Shown: piece after piece, positions 44,705 to 54,800 of the stretch
Layout: each line of letters opens with the position of its first letter
How positions within the stretch are numbered: the stretch's first letter is position 1
Source of the DNA: Rubripirellula obstinata
GTDB taxonomy: Bacteria > Planctomycetota > Planctomycetia > Pirellulales > Pirellulaceae
Assembly: GCF_001642955.1 (NCBI RefSeq)
Contig: NZ_LWSK01000015.1
Span: forward strand, 1 to 64,000
Direction of reading: 5' to 3'
DNA: 64,000 bases
Notes under the pieces: generated by a model
The model's input: only the letters and a program-made list of their open reading frames with translations
What the model was told of the DNA's origin: nothing
Databases searched by the model: none
Program-made: the position numbers and the translations under genes

Positions 44705-46018
44705 ATGCTGCCCTTTGGACTTATCGTGCTTAGCTTGTTAAACCAGCTATTGATGCTTTTGGCTTTTGCCGATGCAACGCTTCCGCCGGGCGATCCGCCG
44801 CGTGTGATCGTCCGTGATATGTCATTGGGCAAAACCGTCGTTGGCTCGCAAGGCGAACTCCTTCGCGGCGCGACGGTTGCCTACTTTAAGTTCCGCAGAG
44901 AAACCGTCGGACAACCCGGCTATCCAGCAATTGACTATGCAACCGATCCAGCGTTTTGGGATCGAATGAGCGAAACCGGCATCAATGCCGTACGCCTTGT
45001 TTTCTTTGACGGCTGGCAACGTTCGCATGGTGACCCTAATGTTGATCCATTCAGGCCGTTTCCCTTCACATCACTTTCGCCAGCGGACGCTTTACTGCAA
45101 GGTGCCGCGACGCAAGCCGAAGCAAACGAGATCTCGCGATCCGATCGCCGCAACATGCTCCGTGACTTTGATACCATCGTCAATTTGGCGGCTGAGCGAA
45201 ATATTTATCTGATGATCAATTATCACGATACAACCGGCTACAAGGATCCGAACTTCATTACCGGATTGCAGCCAGGGCAAAGAAAGTTCTCTTATACCGA
45301 GGGCCAATCTTATCTTTATCAATTCTGGAATCGTATTGCACCGCGATACGCCAATCGAACGCACGTGTTTTATGAATTGATGAACGAACCAGTTGGCTTT
45401 CATCCCAACAACTACACCGCCGACGATGTGTTTCAGATGAGTCGTCTGTTCAAGCGAGTTCGCTTGCTGGCACCGGACACGCACTTATCGCTGGCGACAT
45501 TCACGACCCCGGCGTCGTTCAACAATCGAACCATGTTGCGTATCGCGGTCGAACTGGATCAAAGCGGAGTTGACTTCACAAATGCGTCAATTGCTTTTCA
45601 TCCCTACGACATCAGCAATCTGCCGCATGTCGTCCAGCCGATCGCTCAAACGATGCGACGTTATCCAGTCATCAATACCGAACAAGGATTGCCTGCCAGT
45701 CTGAAATTGAGTGAGGAAGAACCGGACGCACCAGGGTATTTCTATCATTTGCTTGGATCGCGAACCATGGAAAGGATGAACGTCAGTTGGTTCGCGTGGA
45801 ACACGTTCGAAACGGATCAATTTGAAAATGTATGGACTGACATCTTCCAAGCCGACGCGATTCTAAAAAATTACTATTGGGGCACCGAATTGATGCTCGC
45901 CGAAGCAATGAGTCGCTTAGAAAACTCTATGAATCCCGAAGCTCAAGCAGCCTACATGATGGCAAAGCCACTGTTCGACCTCTACACCAACGATCCCAAC
46001 GCAGAGTTGCCGGAATAG
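44705..46018 (+). CDS. Exported glycoside hydrolase family 5 (cellulase-like)
   Basis: A 437-residue enzyme with an N-terminal signal peptide (hydrophobic residues 4-22, cleavage likely near FADA). The GH5 barrel shows NAVRLVFFDGW (94-104), MINYHD (170-175), the acid/base in ELMNEP (E228) and the probable nucleophile in NTEQG (E326), with HPYD at 299-302. The retaining hydrolases of this family cut beta-linked glucans, mannans and related glycans. The ATG at 44705 has GGGGAA a few bases upstream as a plausible ribosome-binding site. Its place among glycan-assembly genes suggests trimming or remodelling of the product, as cellulases in cellulose-synthase operons do, rather than nutrition. This is inference. 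Confidence 0.82.
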   Translation: MLPFGLIVLSLLNQLLMLLAFADATLPPGDPPRVIVRDMSLGKTVVGSQGELLRGATVAYFKFRRETVGQPGYPAIDYATDPAFWDRMSETGINAVRLVFFDGWQRSHGDPNVDPFRPFPFTSLSPADALLQGAATQAEANEISRSDRRNMLRDFDTIVNLAAERNIYLMINYHDTTGYKDPNFITGLQPGQRKFSYTEGQSYLYQFWNRIAPRYANRTHVFYELMNEPVGFHPNNYTADDVFQMSRLFKRVRLLAPDTHLSLATFTTPASFNNRTMLRIAVELDQSGVDFTNASIAFHPYDISNLPHVVQPIAQTMRRYPVINTEQGLPASLKLSEEEPDAPGYFYHLLGSRTMERMNVSWFAWNTFETDQFENVWTDIFQADAILKNYYWGTELMLAEAMSRLENSMNPEAQAAYMMAKPLFDLYTNDPNAELPE

Positions 46019-46207
46019 GTCGATGATGTCAAATACACTAGACAAGAAAGTAGCTAGGAACCGACGCTGCGGATACTCAGTCCGAAAGCCCTAACACTTG
46101 GCCGCCCGCGGCTGCAAGTCATGTAAACCACTGTGAAACAACAACTTCCTTATCTCTCAAAATGCCAACTTGCTCACCAGCGGATTACTGTTCTTTCCTA
46201 AGAACTA

Positions 46208-46307
46208 AGGAACGAGCGGGAAATTAGTGTCGCCTTTCGCTCCGCGAAAGTAGCGAATCCGCTGCTTTCGCGGAGCGAAAGGCGACTATAAAAAGTCGCA
46301 CGTTCCT
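46208..46307. repeat. 100-bp palindromic repeat (family 1) between convergent genes
   Basis: The best-preserved copy: AGGAACGAGCGGGAAATTAGTG at the left, CTATAAAAAGTCGCACGTTCCT at the right, and a perfect 21-base arm TCGCCTTTCGCTCCGCGAAAG-type core. It lies in the 315-base gap between two convergent genes, 26 bases from the stop of the minus-strand gene. A bidirectional terminator role is plausible. Nothing else is visible in 46019-46333. Confidence 0.9.
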
Positions 46308-46333
46308 AAGACACCTCAGGCTCATCGACTGAA

Positions 46334-48385
46334 CTACTCGAAGTCTCGCAATCTACAACTCAGATGCATTCGCATTGATCCATCAATCTGTTGATCGCTG
46401 AAACAACCCCGGCGGCTATCCTCTATTTCGACTCGATTCAAGCAGGGGAGACGATTTGCGATTTGTTGAGGGCAACAAAATTTGTCCAGTTTCTCCAAGA
46501 GTTTTTTAGGCATGATCAATAAGACTCGTCCATACTGTTCTGCCGCAAGATCCTGAATCAAATCGGGCAGCGACTCGGACTTGCGAAGTGAGTGAATTGA
46601 AACTTCCCAGCCCAAAGTCGCGACGGCATCGGAAACCAACAATGCGGACTCTGGGTCGGTGATGATCGTCTTGGTTCGATCGGCCGATTGTTGCAGGGTC
46701 TGCCACGCTGAGATTCCGTCGGCCTCGTCGGCGGACCGGACACCCTTGCCAACGAACGCTTGTAATCCAGTCGCAAAGATGATTTTGATGTCTTCGATAA
46801 TGCTTCGACGCAGCAAGTATTGCTGATCGTAGACGACCTTTTCGGGCAATGATAAATCATCGCGACCGTTGATTTGCGCCCAGCCTGTGATGCCTGGTTT
46901 CAGACGCGACACGCCCGCCCGGTCGCGCATTGCGATTAGGTCATCTTGATTGAACAGAGCGGGGCGGGGCCCCACAAATGACATGTCACCTTTCAGCACT
47001 GACAAGAGTTGCGGCAGTTCGTCCAAACTGGTTTTTCGCAATAGGTTTCCGATCGGCGTTAACCACTTTGCCGAATCGCCAAGCAAATGCGTTGCGACTT
47101 GCGGTGTATCGATCCGCATCGTTCGGAACTTTGGCATTGGGAACAGTTGATTGTTCTTCCCGACTCGATCGGAGTAGTAAACGACCGGCCCGGGCGATGT
47201 CAATTTAACCAGCAACGCAACGATCATCATCGGAATTGAAAACGCAACTAGCAAAGCCGCCGCAAGTCCGAAATCGAAGACTCGTTTGGCAAGCCTCCGC
47301 CGAAACAAGTCTTGCCGATGGATTCGGTACCATCTTGCTTGACGGCCGACACCCGTTGCCAAATCCACCGATGGGGTAAAGCCAAAACGCTGCTGAAATC
47401 CTGAACCATCATAAGCGTCATCACGCGACCACTTGTCGAGCGTCGAAACAATTTTCCTGGCGACCGATCTGATGACCGGCAAGTTGCTAAGCGTTTGAAA
47501 GGGAAGCCGAACGCAAACCATCGGGATACGGATAAATGCCTCGGATTTCCCTAGTCCAATGCGAATGTCACGATAGACATCTCGCATCAGTCGTGGCTCA
47601 CCCGCGACGTTAAAAACTACCGTCCCGGTTGTTTGCTTTGCTCGAAAATCCTGGGCAACCTTCAAACATGCCGCCGCTGCGTCCTGAACATGAACCAAAC
47701 TCTTTCGGTTCTTCCCCGCACCAAAAAACGGAATCACACCGCGGTCGATTCCCTCGATCAACCTTTGAACGTTGCCGCGATCGTGTTCGCCATAAAGAGT
47801 CGCCATGCGCAGGATGGTCAGCGTCATGCCGTATCGACCGCAGACTTCCTGGGCAGCTTTTTCGCCATCGAACTTACTGACCGCGTAAAAACCTTCGGGA
47901 TGGCAATTTGCTTTCTCTGACCGTACGCCTTCGCCTTCACCGTAGACACCCACCGAACTGATCAAGATGAAATGCTTGGTGCCAGCTTGACCAGCGGCCT
48001 CAGCAACACGGTTCACCGCACCGACGTTGACTTGCTGAAATCGTTCGCGATCATTTCCAAGCTTGCCAAACTGATGCGCGAGCCCAGCAACATGCAGAAC
48101 CTGATCGCAGCCGTCTAGCAAATCCGCGGATAGTTCATCCGACGCCAAATCAATCTGGGAAAACTTCAAGGTTTCGTTTTGCTCGCCTTGAATTAGAGAT
48201 CTCCCAACGGCATGGACTCTTTGCCCATCAAGCATTGCTTGTCGGAGGATTTCTGAGCCCAAAAAACCGGTCGCTCCCGTTATGAAAAGCATGGGCTTCG
48301 ACACCGACGTCTCTTCAAGGGATGACGTCGATTGGTACTCGAGAGAAACGGAGCTTGATTTCGTCTGCGGGTCGGTTGAATCCAT
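46334..48385 (-). CDS. NAD-dependent epimerase fused to undecaprenyl-phosphate sugar-phosphate transferase
   Basis: A 683-residue fusion. Residues 30-340 are an extended short-chain dehydrogenase/epimerase with GATGFLG (37-43) and YAVSK (167-171), expected to act on an NDP-sugar. Residues 360-555 are a monotopic phosphoglycosyl transferase of the WcaJ/PglC superfamily: membrane hairpin RRLAKRVFDFGLAAALLVAF, PMPKFRTM, catalytic DE dyad D455-E456 in KTSLDELPQL, VGPRPAL, and GITGWAQINGR. It would transfer a sugar 1-phosphate to undecaprenyl phosphate, starting glycan assembly. Residues about 555-683 are a separate soluble tail (KTIITDPESALLVSDAVATLG) that I cannot assign. The CapD-like gene lies 37 bases upstream on the same strand. 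The fusion suggests the epimerase makes the sugar the transferase uses. Confidence 0.9.
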   Translation of the reverse strand: MDSTDPQTKSSSVSLEYQSTSSLEETSVSKPMLFITGATGFLGSEILRQAMLDGQRVHAVGRSLIQGEQNETLKFSQIDLASDELSADLLDGCDQVLHVAGLAHQFGKLGNDRERFQQVNVGAVNRVAEAAGQAGTKHFILISSVGVYGEGEGVRSEKANCHPEGFYAVSKFDGEKAAQEVCGRYGMTLTILRMATLYGEHDRGNVQRLIEGIDRGVIPFFGAGKNRKSLVHVQDAAAACLKVAQDFRAKQTTGTVVFNVAGEPRLMRDVYRDIRIGLGKSEAFIRIPMVCVRLPFQTLSNLPVIRSVARKIVSTLDKWSRDDAYDGSGFQQRFGFTPSVDLATGVGRQARWYRIHRQDLFRRRLAKRVFDFGLAAALLVAFSIPMMIVALLVKLTSPGPVVYYSDRVGKNNQLFPMPKFRTMRIDTPQVATHLLGDSAKWLTPIGNLLRKTSLDELPQLLSVLKGDMSFVGPRPALFNQDDLIAMRDRAGVSRLKPGITGWAQINGRDDLSLPEKVVYDQQYLLRRSIIEDIKIIFATGLQAFVGKGVRSADEADGISAWQTLQQSADRTKTIITDPESALLVSDAVATLGWEVSIHSLRKSESLPDLIQDLAAEQYGRVLLIMPKKLLEKLDKFCCPQQIANRLPCLNRVEIEDSRRGCFSDQQIDGSMRMHLSCRLRDFE

Positions 48386-48422
48386 GGTAGAGCGAGCCTA
48401 ACGATGACACGTGACCGTGTCC

Positions 48423-50360
48423 TTAGCTTTTGGTGACAGCTTTGGAAGGAGTATCGTGCCGAAGTGGACGGCGATACTCAGGGATCAATTCTTTGAGTTG
48501 ATCTTTGAGCTCTTCGTTTGAAACCGTCCCACGCTGCTGCAAGACTTCATCAAGCACATCGTCAATCGCGGTCCCTTCATAAGGACGTTGATAAGCCGCA
48601 CGTACTTTTTCGTGATCGGTTTCGATGGTCGCTTCTTCGTCGAAGTAAAGTTCTTCGTAAAGCTTTTCGCCTGTCCTCGCGCCCATGAACTCAATTTCAA
48701 TGCTGTCCTGGGGCAAACCAGAAAGATGAATCAGGTCTTTGGCTAGGTCCACGATCCGCATTGGCTTGCCCATGTCCAAACAGAACACTTCGCCGCCGGT
48801 ACACATCGATCCAGCTTGCAGCACCAGTTGGGATGCTTCTGGAATCGACATAAAGTAGCGAGTCATGTTTGGGTCGGTGATGGTAATCGGTCCACCGTTT
48901 CGAATCTGTTCTTGGAAAATCGGAATCACGCTGCCGTTGGATCCCAGCACGTTTCCGAAACGAACAACGCCAAAGATCGTATCGCTGGACAGGGCCCGCG
49001 AATGAATGACTCGTTCGGCTAATTGTTTGCTGCAGCCCATCACGCTGGTTGGGTTAACGGCTTTATCGGTACTGATCAGAACGAAACGTTCCACACCGAA
49101 TTCGATTGCCAAGTCGGCGGTCACACGGGTTCCGTGTGCATTGTTGGTGATCGCCTCAGCGACATGTCCTTCCATCAAGAAAACGTGTTTGTGTGCGGCT
49201 GCGTGAAAGACGAGTTCGGGGTCATGCTTTTCAAACACGCCCCGCATGGACACTTTGTTCGTCACATCCGCGATAGCGGTCGTTAGCTTTGTTGAACCAG
49301 CCTTGCCCGAAAGTTCTTGGTTGATCGCAAAGATTCGATTTTCTCCACGGCCAAGTAGAACGATTTCATGGGGATTAAATTTCAGTAATTGGCGACAGAT
49401 TTCCGAACCGATGCTTCCACCGGCTCCTGTCACCAAAATTCGTTTGCCGCGAACTGTATTGCCGATTCGCTTCTCGTCCAATTGAGCTGGTTCACGTCGC
49501 AATAGGTCGCTGATATTCAATTCTCTCAGCGGAATCTTTTTGGCACCCTGCATCACCTCGTCCATCTGCGGCAGGATCCGCACTTGCAAACCATGCTCGG
49601 CACAAAGATCGTTCAGTTGACGAAGCTGTGTTCCGCTGAGCGTATTGTTTGAAACAAGCACGTGCGTGCAGTTGTGTTTCAGTGCAATCGAATGAACCTT
49701 GTCCATCGACCCTCGAACACGCAAATTCCCGAGCCGCGATCCGCGTCGAAATTCGCCAACTGCGACCAAGGCCTTGATCCGTATACCCGATGTTTTCTGG
49801 GAATTGATCTGATGCGCTAATTTCCCATCTTGTGGCGACGTTCCGACCATCAGTGCGTTATTGATGTGGTTATTGCTAAACGTCAGCAACGTCCGTTCGT
49901 CGTAAAGCCGCCAAACCGATCGGAGTAAACCGGTTGCGCAAATCGTCAACAGAAAGTCCAACAAAATTACGGTTCGTGGAAGAGGTTGTTGGAACACAAA
50001 GTAGTCGAGTGCCGCCACCGCTAACATCGCCAACAACGCGGCTCGACCGAGCGCCAACACATCTGAAAACGAAACGTACCGATACCAGCCGTGAAAGTGT
50101 CCGGCTAAGTAAAAGACAACAATTTTGACGGAAACGATTGCAGCGACGCTTGTCCTGAATCGATCCATCATGTGCGCAGGGATCTGGAAATCAAAACGCA
50201 ATAGCATTGCCAACCAAAGCAGGCCAACAAACAAAACGGTGTGCATCACCAGCAGAATGATCAGCCGGACCCCCGTATGTTCAATCAAATCACGCAATCC
50301 TTGTTTTGAATTCCGTGTTGTAATACTTTCAGCCATCGACATGTTTCTATGGTTCGACAT
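48423..50360 (-). CDS. CapD/WbpM-like membrane nucleotide-sugar 4,6-dehydratase
   Basis: A 645-residue protein of the FlaA1/CapD/WbpM group. Four membrane helices (about 30-145) are followed by a first Rossmann-like domain (CoA-binding type, 165-270) and the catalytic extended SDR domain from about 300. Motifs: TGAGGSIG (311-318), AAAHKHVFLME, and STDKAVNPTSVMGCSK, where methionine (M441) replaces the usual tyrosine before K445. The SMK triad is a hallmark of WbpM-type UDP-GlcNAc 4,6-dehydratases. The product, UDP-4-keto-6-deoxy-GlcNAc, would feed deoxy-amino sugars such as QuiNAc or FucNAc. The downstream epimerase-transferase fusion could reduce it and load it onto the lipid carrier. Confidence 0.9.
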   Translation of the reverse strand: MSNHRNMSMAESITTRNSKQGLRDLIEHTGVRLIILLVMHTVLFVGLLWLAMLLRFDFQIPAHMMDRFRTSVAAIVSVKIVVFYLAGHFHGWYRYVSFSDVLALGRAALLAMLAVAALDYFVFQQPLPRTVILLDFLLTICATGLLRSVWRLYDERTLLTFSNNHINNALMVGTSPQDGKLAHQINSQKTSGIRIKALVAVGEFRRGSRLGNLRVRGSMDKVHSIALKHNCTHVLVSNNTLSGTQLRQLNDLCAEHGLQVRILPQMDEVMQGAKKIPLRELNISDLLRREPAQLDEKRIGNTVRGKRILVTGAGGSIGSEICRQLLKFNPHEIVLLGRGENRIFAINQELSGKAGSTKLTTAIADVTNKVSMRGVFEKHDPELVFHAAAHKHVFLMEGHVAEAITNNAHGTRVTADLAIEFGVERFVLISTDKAVNPTSVMGCSKQLAERVIHSRALSSDTIFGVVRFGNVLGSNGSVIPIFQEQIRNGGPITITDPNMTRYFMSIPEASQLVLQAGSMCTGGEVFCLDMGKPMRIVDLAKDLIHLSGLPQDSIEIEFMGARTGEKLYEELYFDEEATIETDHEKVRAAYQRPYEGTAIDDVLDEVLQQRGTVSNEELKDQLKELIPEYRRPLRHDTPSKAVTKS

Positions 50361-50387
50361 AAAGGTTTAGTGACAAAACAAGTTTTG

Positions 50388-51284
50388 TTACTTCTGGTAG
50401 TTCCAGAGGCTACGGACGTCTCTTCCAGTCATCTCGGCCAATCGGTCAAGATCTTGATAAAAATACGGTTTCAACTGTTCGCGAGTTTCCTCGCTTAGCT
50501 TTGGTTTTTCGCCTTCGGCAAATGGCCGGAAAATCAGCTTGGACAATCCCGAGTGCTTGACTTTGGAAACGATGTCGGGGTATCCAAGCTTCCTGGTCAG
50601 AACAGCGGCACTAACGACTGCACGGGATAGCAATCGGCTTCGCGCAGCCGATGCCCCGAGAACACGCTCCGACGCATCGCTTTGATACAGCCCAGGGTCT
50701 ACGCCTAAGAATTGGAACACTGATTCAGCATAGGATACAGGATCGCTTCGGAGGTCATCGTAGAACAAACCAAGTCGCTTGGACTCATCAAAGTGTTTGT
50801 GGTAAGACTCCAAGTGCTCGGAGTATTTGCCTCGCGTCAGCAGGTCAGGCCGAACTTCAACCGCTTCCTCGAATGAGCAACTGAGTTCACCGTTGCGACA
50901 GAGAAAAAGGTAATGCGAGAAAGCGCGATCGATCGGATCACGCAAGTTGTAGATGATCTTCGCGTCGGGCAATTCTTTGGCGATGCGAGCAGCGACGTCC
51001 CGATCAAAGATGTAGGTGTTGGAGACTTCACCGATCGCAAATGGTCGCGGTGTGTTGGATGGGACTTTGAAAAACTTCAAGTACCAACTGAAATCTTTGG
51101 CATTGTAATCAGAGAAGTACAACGTTTCCTTGGCAGTCGAAACGCAGACCTGCGGATGGTTGTTCAGGGCTTGATAAAGCCAAGTCGTGCCGCACTTTCC
51201 CGGACCAATGCCAACAAAGTTTGGCAGCATGGTCCCAGTCTCGGACGAATGAGTCGGTACCGCGCTCGTCAGCTCAATCGCCAT
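50388..51284 (-). CDS. Sulfotransferase (second)
   Basis: A 298-residue PAPS-dependent sulfotransferase. The 5'-phosphosulfate loop PGKCGTTW is at about 28-35, and NLRDPIDRAFSHYLF near 130 holds the 3'-phosphate site. KETLYFSDY between them resembles heparan-sulfate-type (Sulfotransfer_1/3) enzymes, in which the early lysine/glutamate region contacts the glycan. No signal peptide or membrane helix is seen, so it acts in the cytosol. It lies 27 bases upstream of the CapD-like gene on the same strand and is probably the first gene of a three-gene operon with it and the epimerase-transferase fusion. The acceptor is most likely a sugar of the same glycan. Confidence 0.87.
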   Translation of the reverse strand: MAIELTSAVPTHSSETGTMLPNFVGIGPGKCGTTWLYQALNNHPQVCVSTAKETLYFSDYNAKDFSWYLKFFKVPSNTPRPFAIGEVSNTYIFDRDVAARIAKELPDAKIIYNLRDPIDRAFSHYLFLCRNGELSCSFEEAVEVRPDLLTRGKYSEHLESYHKHFDESKRLGLFYDDLRSDPVSYAESVFQFLGVDPGLYQSDASERVLGASAARSRLLSRAVVSAAVLTRKLGYPDIVSKVKHSGLSKLIFRPFAEGEKPKLSEETREQLKPYFYQDLDRLAEMTGRDVRSLWNYQK

Positions 51285-51853
51285 GGATGGATCTAGAAAT
51301 AAAAAGAGAAGAGTAGACGGGTTCCCATTTTTGAAACAAAAACCCGCGAAGCCGTTGTGGGAGGTTCAACCGTTTGGTTCGTTACCCGCCGTCCATGCCA
51401 TGCGACGATTATAGTTTTGCCCATCGAATGAGCAATCCTAACGGCACTCGTTTGACCAATCCTTTCAAGCTGATTGTCGATCGTAGTGAATTTATGGACA
51501 GTAAAGTTTGGGACCATTACTCAACGGCTTGAACGCACAACGGGCCAAGTTTCCCCTGTAAAACCGCCTCTTGTTGTGTTGCGTGCCAAAGCGTGCCGTA
51601 GCTTGTAACCTCAAGTGAGCAAAACACTTCAAAAGCTTCCGTTTGAGAAGCAGGAAACATTTGTACAAAATTCTTGCTTTTGATCTCCGATAGCGGTGCT
51701 GCAGGCCGCTGGGCGAAACGTGTCTGATCTAAACGTCCAGCGAAGACGATCTGAGAAACCCTGGTGAGTTAGTTGTGTGCGATCATCCGGGGGGGTAAAA
51801 CATCGGTATTTTCGCTCCAGTCTGCTAACGCGATCCACCTTCAAGAGCTTCGA
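51285..51853. promoter_or_regulatory. Divergent intergenic region
   Basis: About 570 bases between the sulfotransferase operon and the CSLREAI protein gene. It must hold both promoters. I see no repeat family copy, no RNA gene and no convincing ORF. The reading frame of the plus-strand gene is open back to 51773, but that part does not look like signal or mature protein. Confidence 0.35.
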
Positions 51854-54800
51854 ATGTTCTCCACACTGTCTCGTCATCTGCCATCGATTCGCAAGTCGGT
51901 TAGCCAACGATGCTCCAAAACAACTCGCCGCTTCCAATTGCGATCGGAACTGCTTGAATCGCGTCAGTTGCTGGCCGGTGACTTTGGGATCACCTTGAGA
52001 TATGAACCGATTCCGTTCGATTCGTTTGAGACCTTTTCTGCGACCAATGCCGCTCCGCAGGTGAACGATATCTACGTTGATGTGCTCCAGGATTCAACTT
52101 TCCTGTTCGATCCCCTCGACTTCATCACTGCGTTTAGTGATTCAGATGGTGATAGCCTTGGGTCGGCGACAATCCTGGAACTGCCGAGTTCGGGAACGCT
52201 TCAAACGAGCAGTGGTGCGGTAGCGGCCGGGGAAGTATTGACACTTCCACTTTTATCGACTCTGACCTATCAACCCGATCCTGGATTCAATGGCCAGGAT
52301 TCGGCGTTGTTCAGCGTGACCGACGATGCGGTCCTTCGTGGTGATGCACCAGCGACCAGCAACGAAGCCAGTGTGTTCATCAACGTCATTGGTGACAACC
52401 AACCACCATCGGTTGAAGACCTGTTCATCGATACCGAAGTCAACGTGACCTACCAGTTCGACCCGATTGATTTCGAGGATGCCTTCAGCGATCCAGAAGG
52501 CGACGGGTTGTCGTTCGTAACGTTTGGAGTCTTCCCGTCAAACGGCACGCTTCAATTAAATGGTATCGAACTAGTTCCAGGTCAAGAGGTTTCGATCGAG
52601 GATCTTAGTGATTTGGCTTATCAGCCGAGCGTGGGTTTCTCCGGCAGCGATTTGCTGACATTTGCGGTAGCCGACGATGCTGATTTGCGAGGATCGATTT
52701 CTGAAGTAAGTCAATCGGCGACTGCCTTCATCAGCGTTGCTGCGGTCAATGATCCACCCATCATCGGTGCTGCGATCACCGAAGGTGCGGTTGTCGAACG
52801 CACGGAAACAGAAGACGCGTTCGACTTTGTCACCCTAACAGCAGAAGGCACGCTTGAATTCTCAGACAGTGACATTGACGACACCCATCGCGTCAACGTC
52901 TCGTTTCAAGAGAGTTCAGATGGCAACGAGTATGGTTCTTTCAGCGCTGACATCCTGAGTCCCACAACCGGCACCGGCGAAGGCGGGCTTGTGCAGTGGG
53001 AATACGTCGTCGGCGATAGCGATATAAGTTTTTTGGCCCCCGGTGAAATCGTGACTCATACCTATCTCGTCGAGATCGAAGACGATGCGATGGGGATTGA
53101 TAGCAGCCAAATCACGATCACGCTTACTGGTGCAGTCAATAACTTCGTCGTTGACACCGTTGCCGATACGGTCGATCCAACCGACGGTAAAACTTCGTTA
53201 CGCGAGGCAATTATCGAAAGCAATGCGGTTGCCAACGATGGTTCGCCTAACGCGATTCAGTTTTTACTTTCGTTTCGCGAACGAAACGAGTTCACGGAGG
53301 ATTACGAAATCCTGCTTCAGGAAGCCCTGCCAACAATTACCCGTCCAGTCACCGTCGTAGGTTATCTGTCGCTTCGAGGGGATATTGTGATTGATGGTTC
53401 AGATTTAACTGGCCCAGGCGATGATGGAATTCGCGTGCGATCTGATGACGTTCAACTACGTCGGCTTTCCGTTCGCAACTTCAGTGGTGATGGAGTTCAG
53501 TTTCAAGATTCAGCAAATGCTGTCCTTCATACGCTGAACGTTTCAGAAAACGACCGCAACGGAATCTTCTTCGTTGACACAAGCGATTCGCTGGTCGCAA
53601 ACAGTATCATTCATGCAAACGCCGGTTCAGGAATTGAAGTTCGCGGCGATGCAACCACCGGCGGCGACAATGAATTTGAATTCAATTTAATTGGCGTCGA
53701 GCCAGTACTGGCAAGTATTCCAGTGGCGGCGTTCAACGAGAACTTTGATGGTCCCACCGAAGGAATGATTGCTGAATTCGAGCAAGCTTCACCGAACGGA
53801 CGCTACGGGGTTCTGCTGCGAACGTCCGGCAATGACGTTTTCGACAGTATCATCTCTGGAAACATGCTTGATGGCATTGCGATTGTCGGCGGTTCTGATG
53901 TCATCGACAATAACGTCGAGGGCAACTTGATTGGAACCGATTCAAGCGGATCCGTTGCCATTGGCAACGGCCGGTTCGGCGTGTTGCTGAATTCCAAAAA
54001 TAGTATCGTCGGCGGTTTTGGTTTACCAAACTTGATTTCTGGAAACGTCAGTCACGGCGTTGTCATTGCTGGCAGCGGAACGACCGAAAACGTTGTCAGC
54101 GGTAACACGATTGGACTCAACCTTCAAGGCAATTCACCAGTTCCCAACGGGGGCCATGGAGTATTCGTCAACAACGCCAGTTCAAATGCGATCGGCGGAG
54201 GAGGGATTATCGGCTTTGGAAATCTGATCTCTGGAAACACAGCATCGGGAATCAGCGTTACGGGCGAAAGTGACTCGACCTTCGTATGGGACAATCGCAT
54301 CGGTGTGGATGCGACCGGGACCATTGCAATCGGGAACGGACAGCACGGTCTTCAGATATCAGGCGGCAGCACCAACAGCGTGGTTGATGGAAACACAATT
54401 GCCGGCAACGTCACAAGCCAAGTTCAGTTGAAGGATTCCGGCACCGAGAATAACACGATATCGAAAAACTTGATTGGAGTTTCCCAAACCCTATCGGGAT
54501 TGCAAAGGATCGACGGCGGCTTTTATGCCATGCGTCTTTTCGCGTCAAACAACACCGTGGGCGGAAGTTCAATCGAGGACGCGAATGTGATTAGCGGTTC
54601 ACAAAACGGAATTTTGCTGGGCACAGCCAATGCATCCGGAAACATCATTTCCAACAACGTTATTGGAGGCGATGGAGTTTCCAACGATGCTTCGTTTGGA
54701 ATGACCGTCGGAATCAACCTAGCCAGCGACTCTTTCAATAACACCATTTCAAAGAACACCATCGCCAACATTGCTGGCGATGCCATCCGCAGCGTGAACG

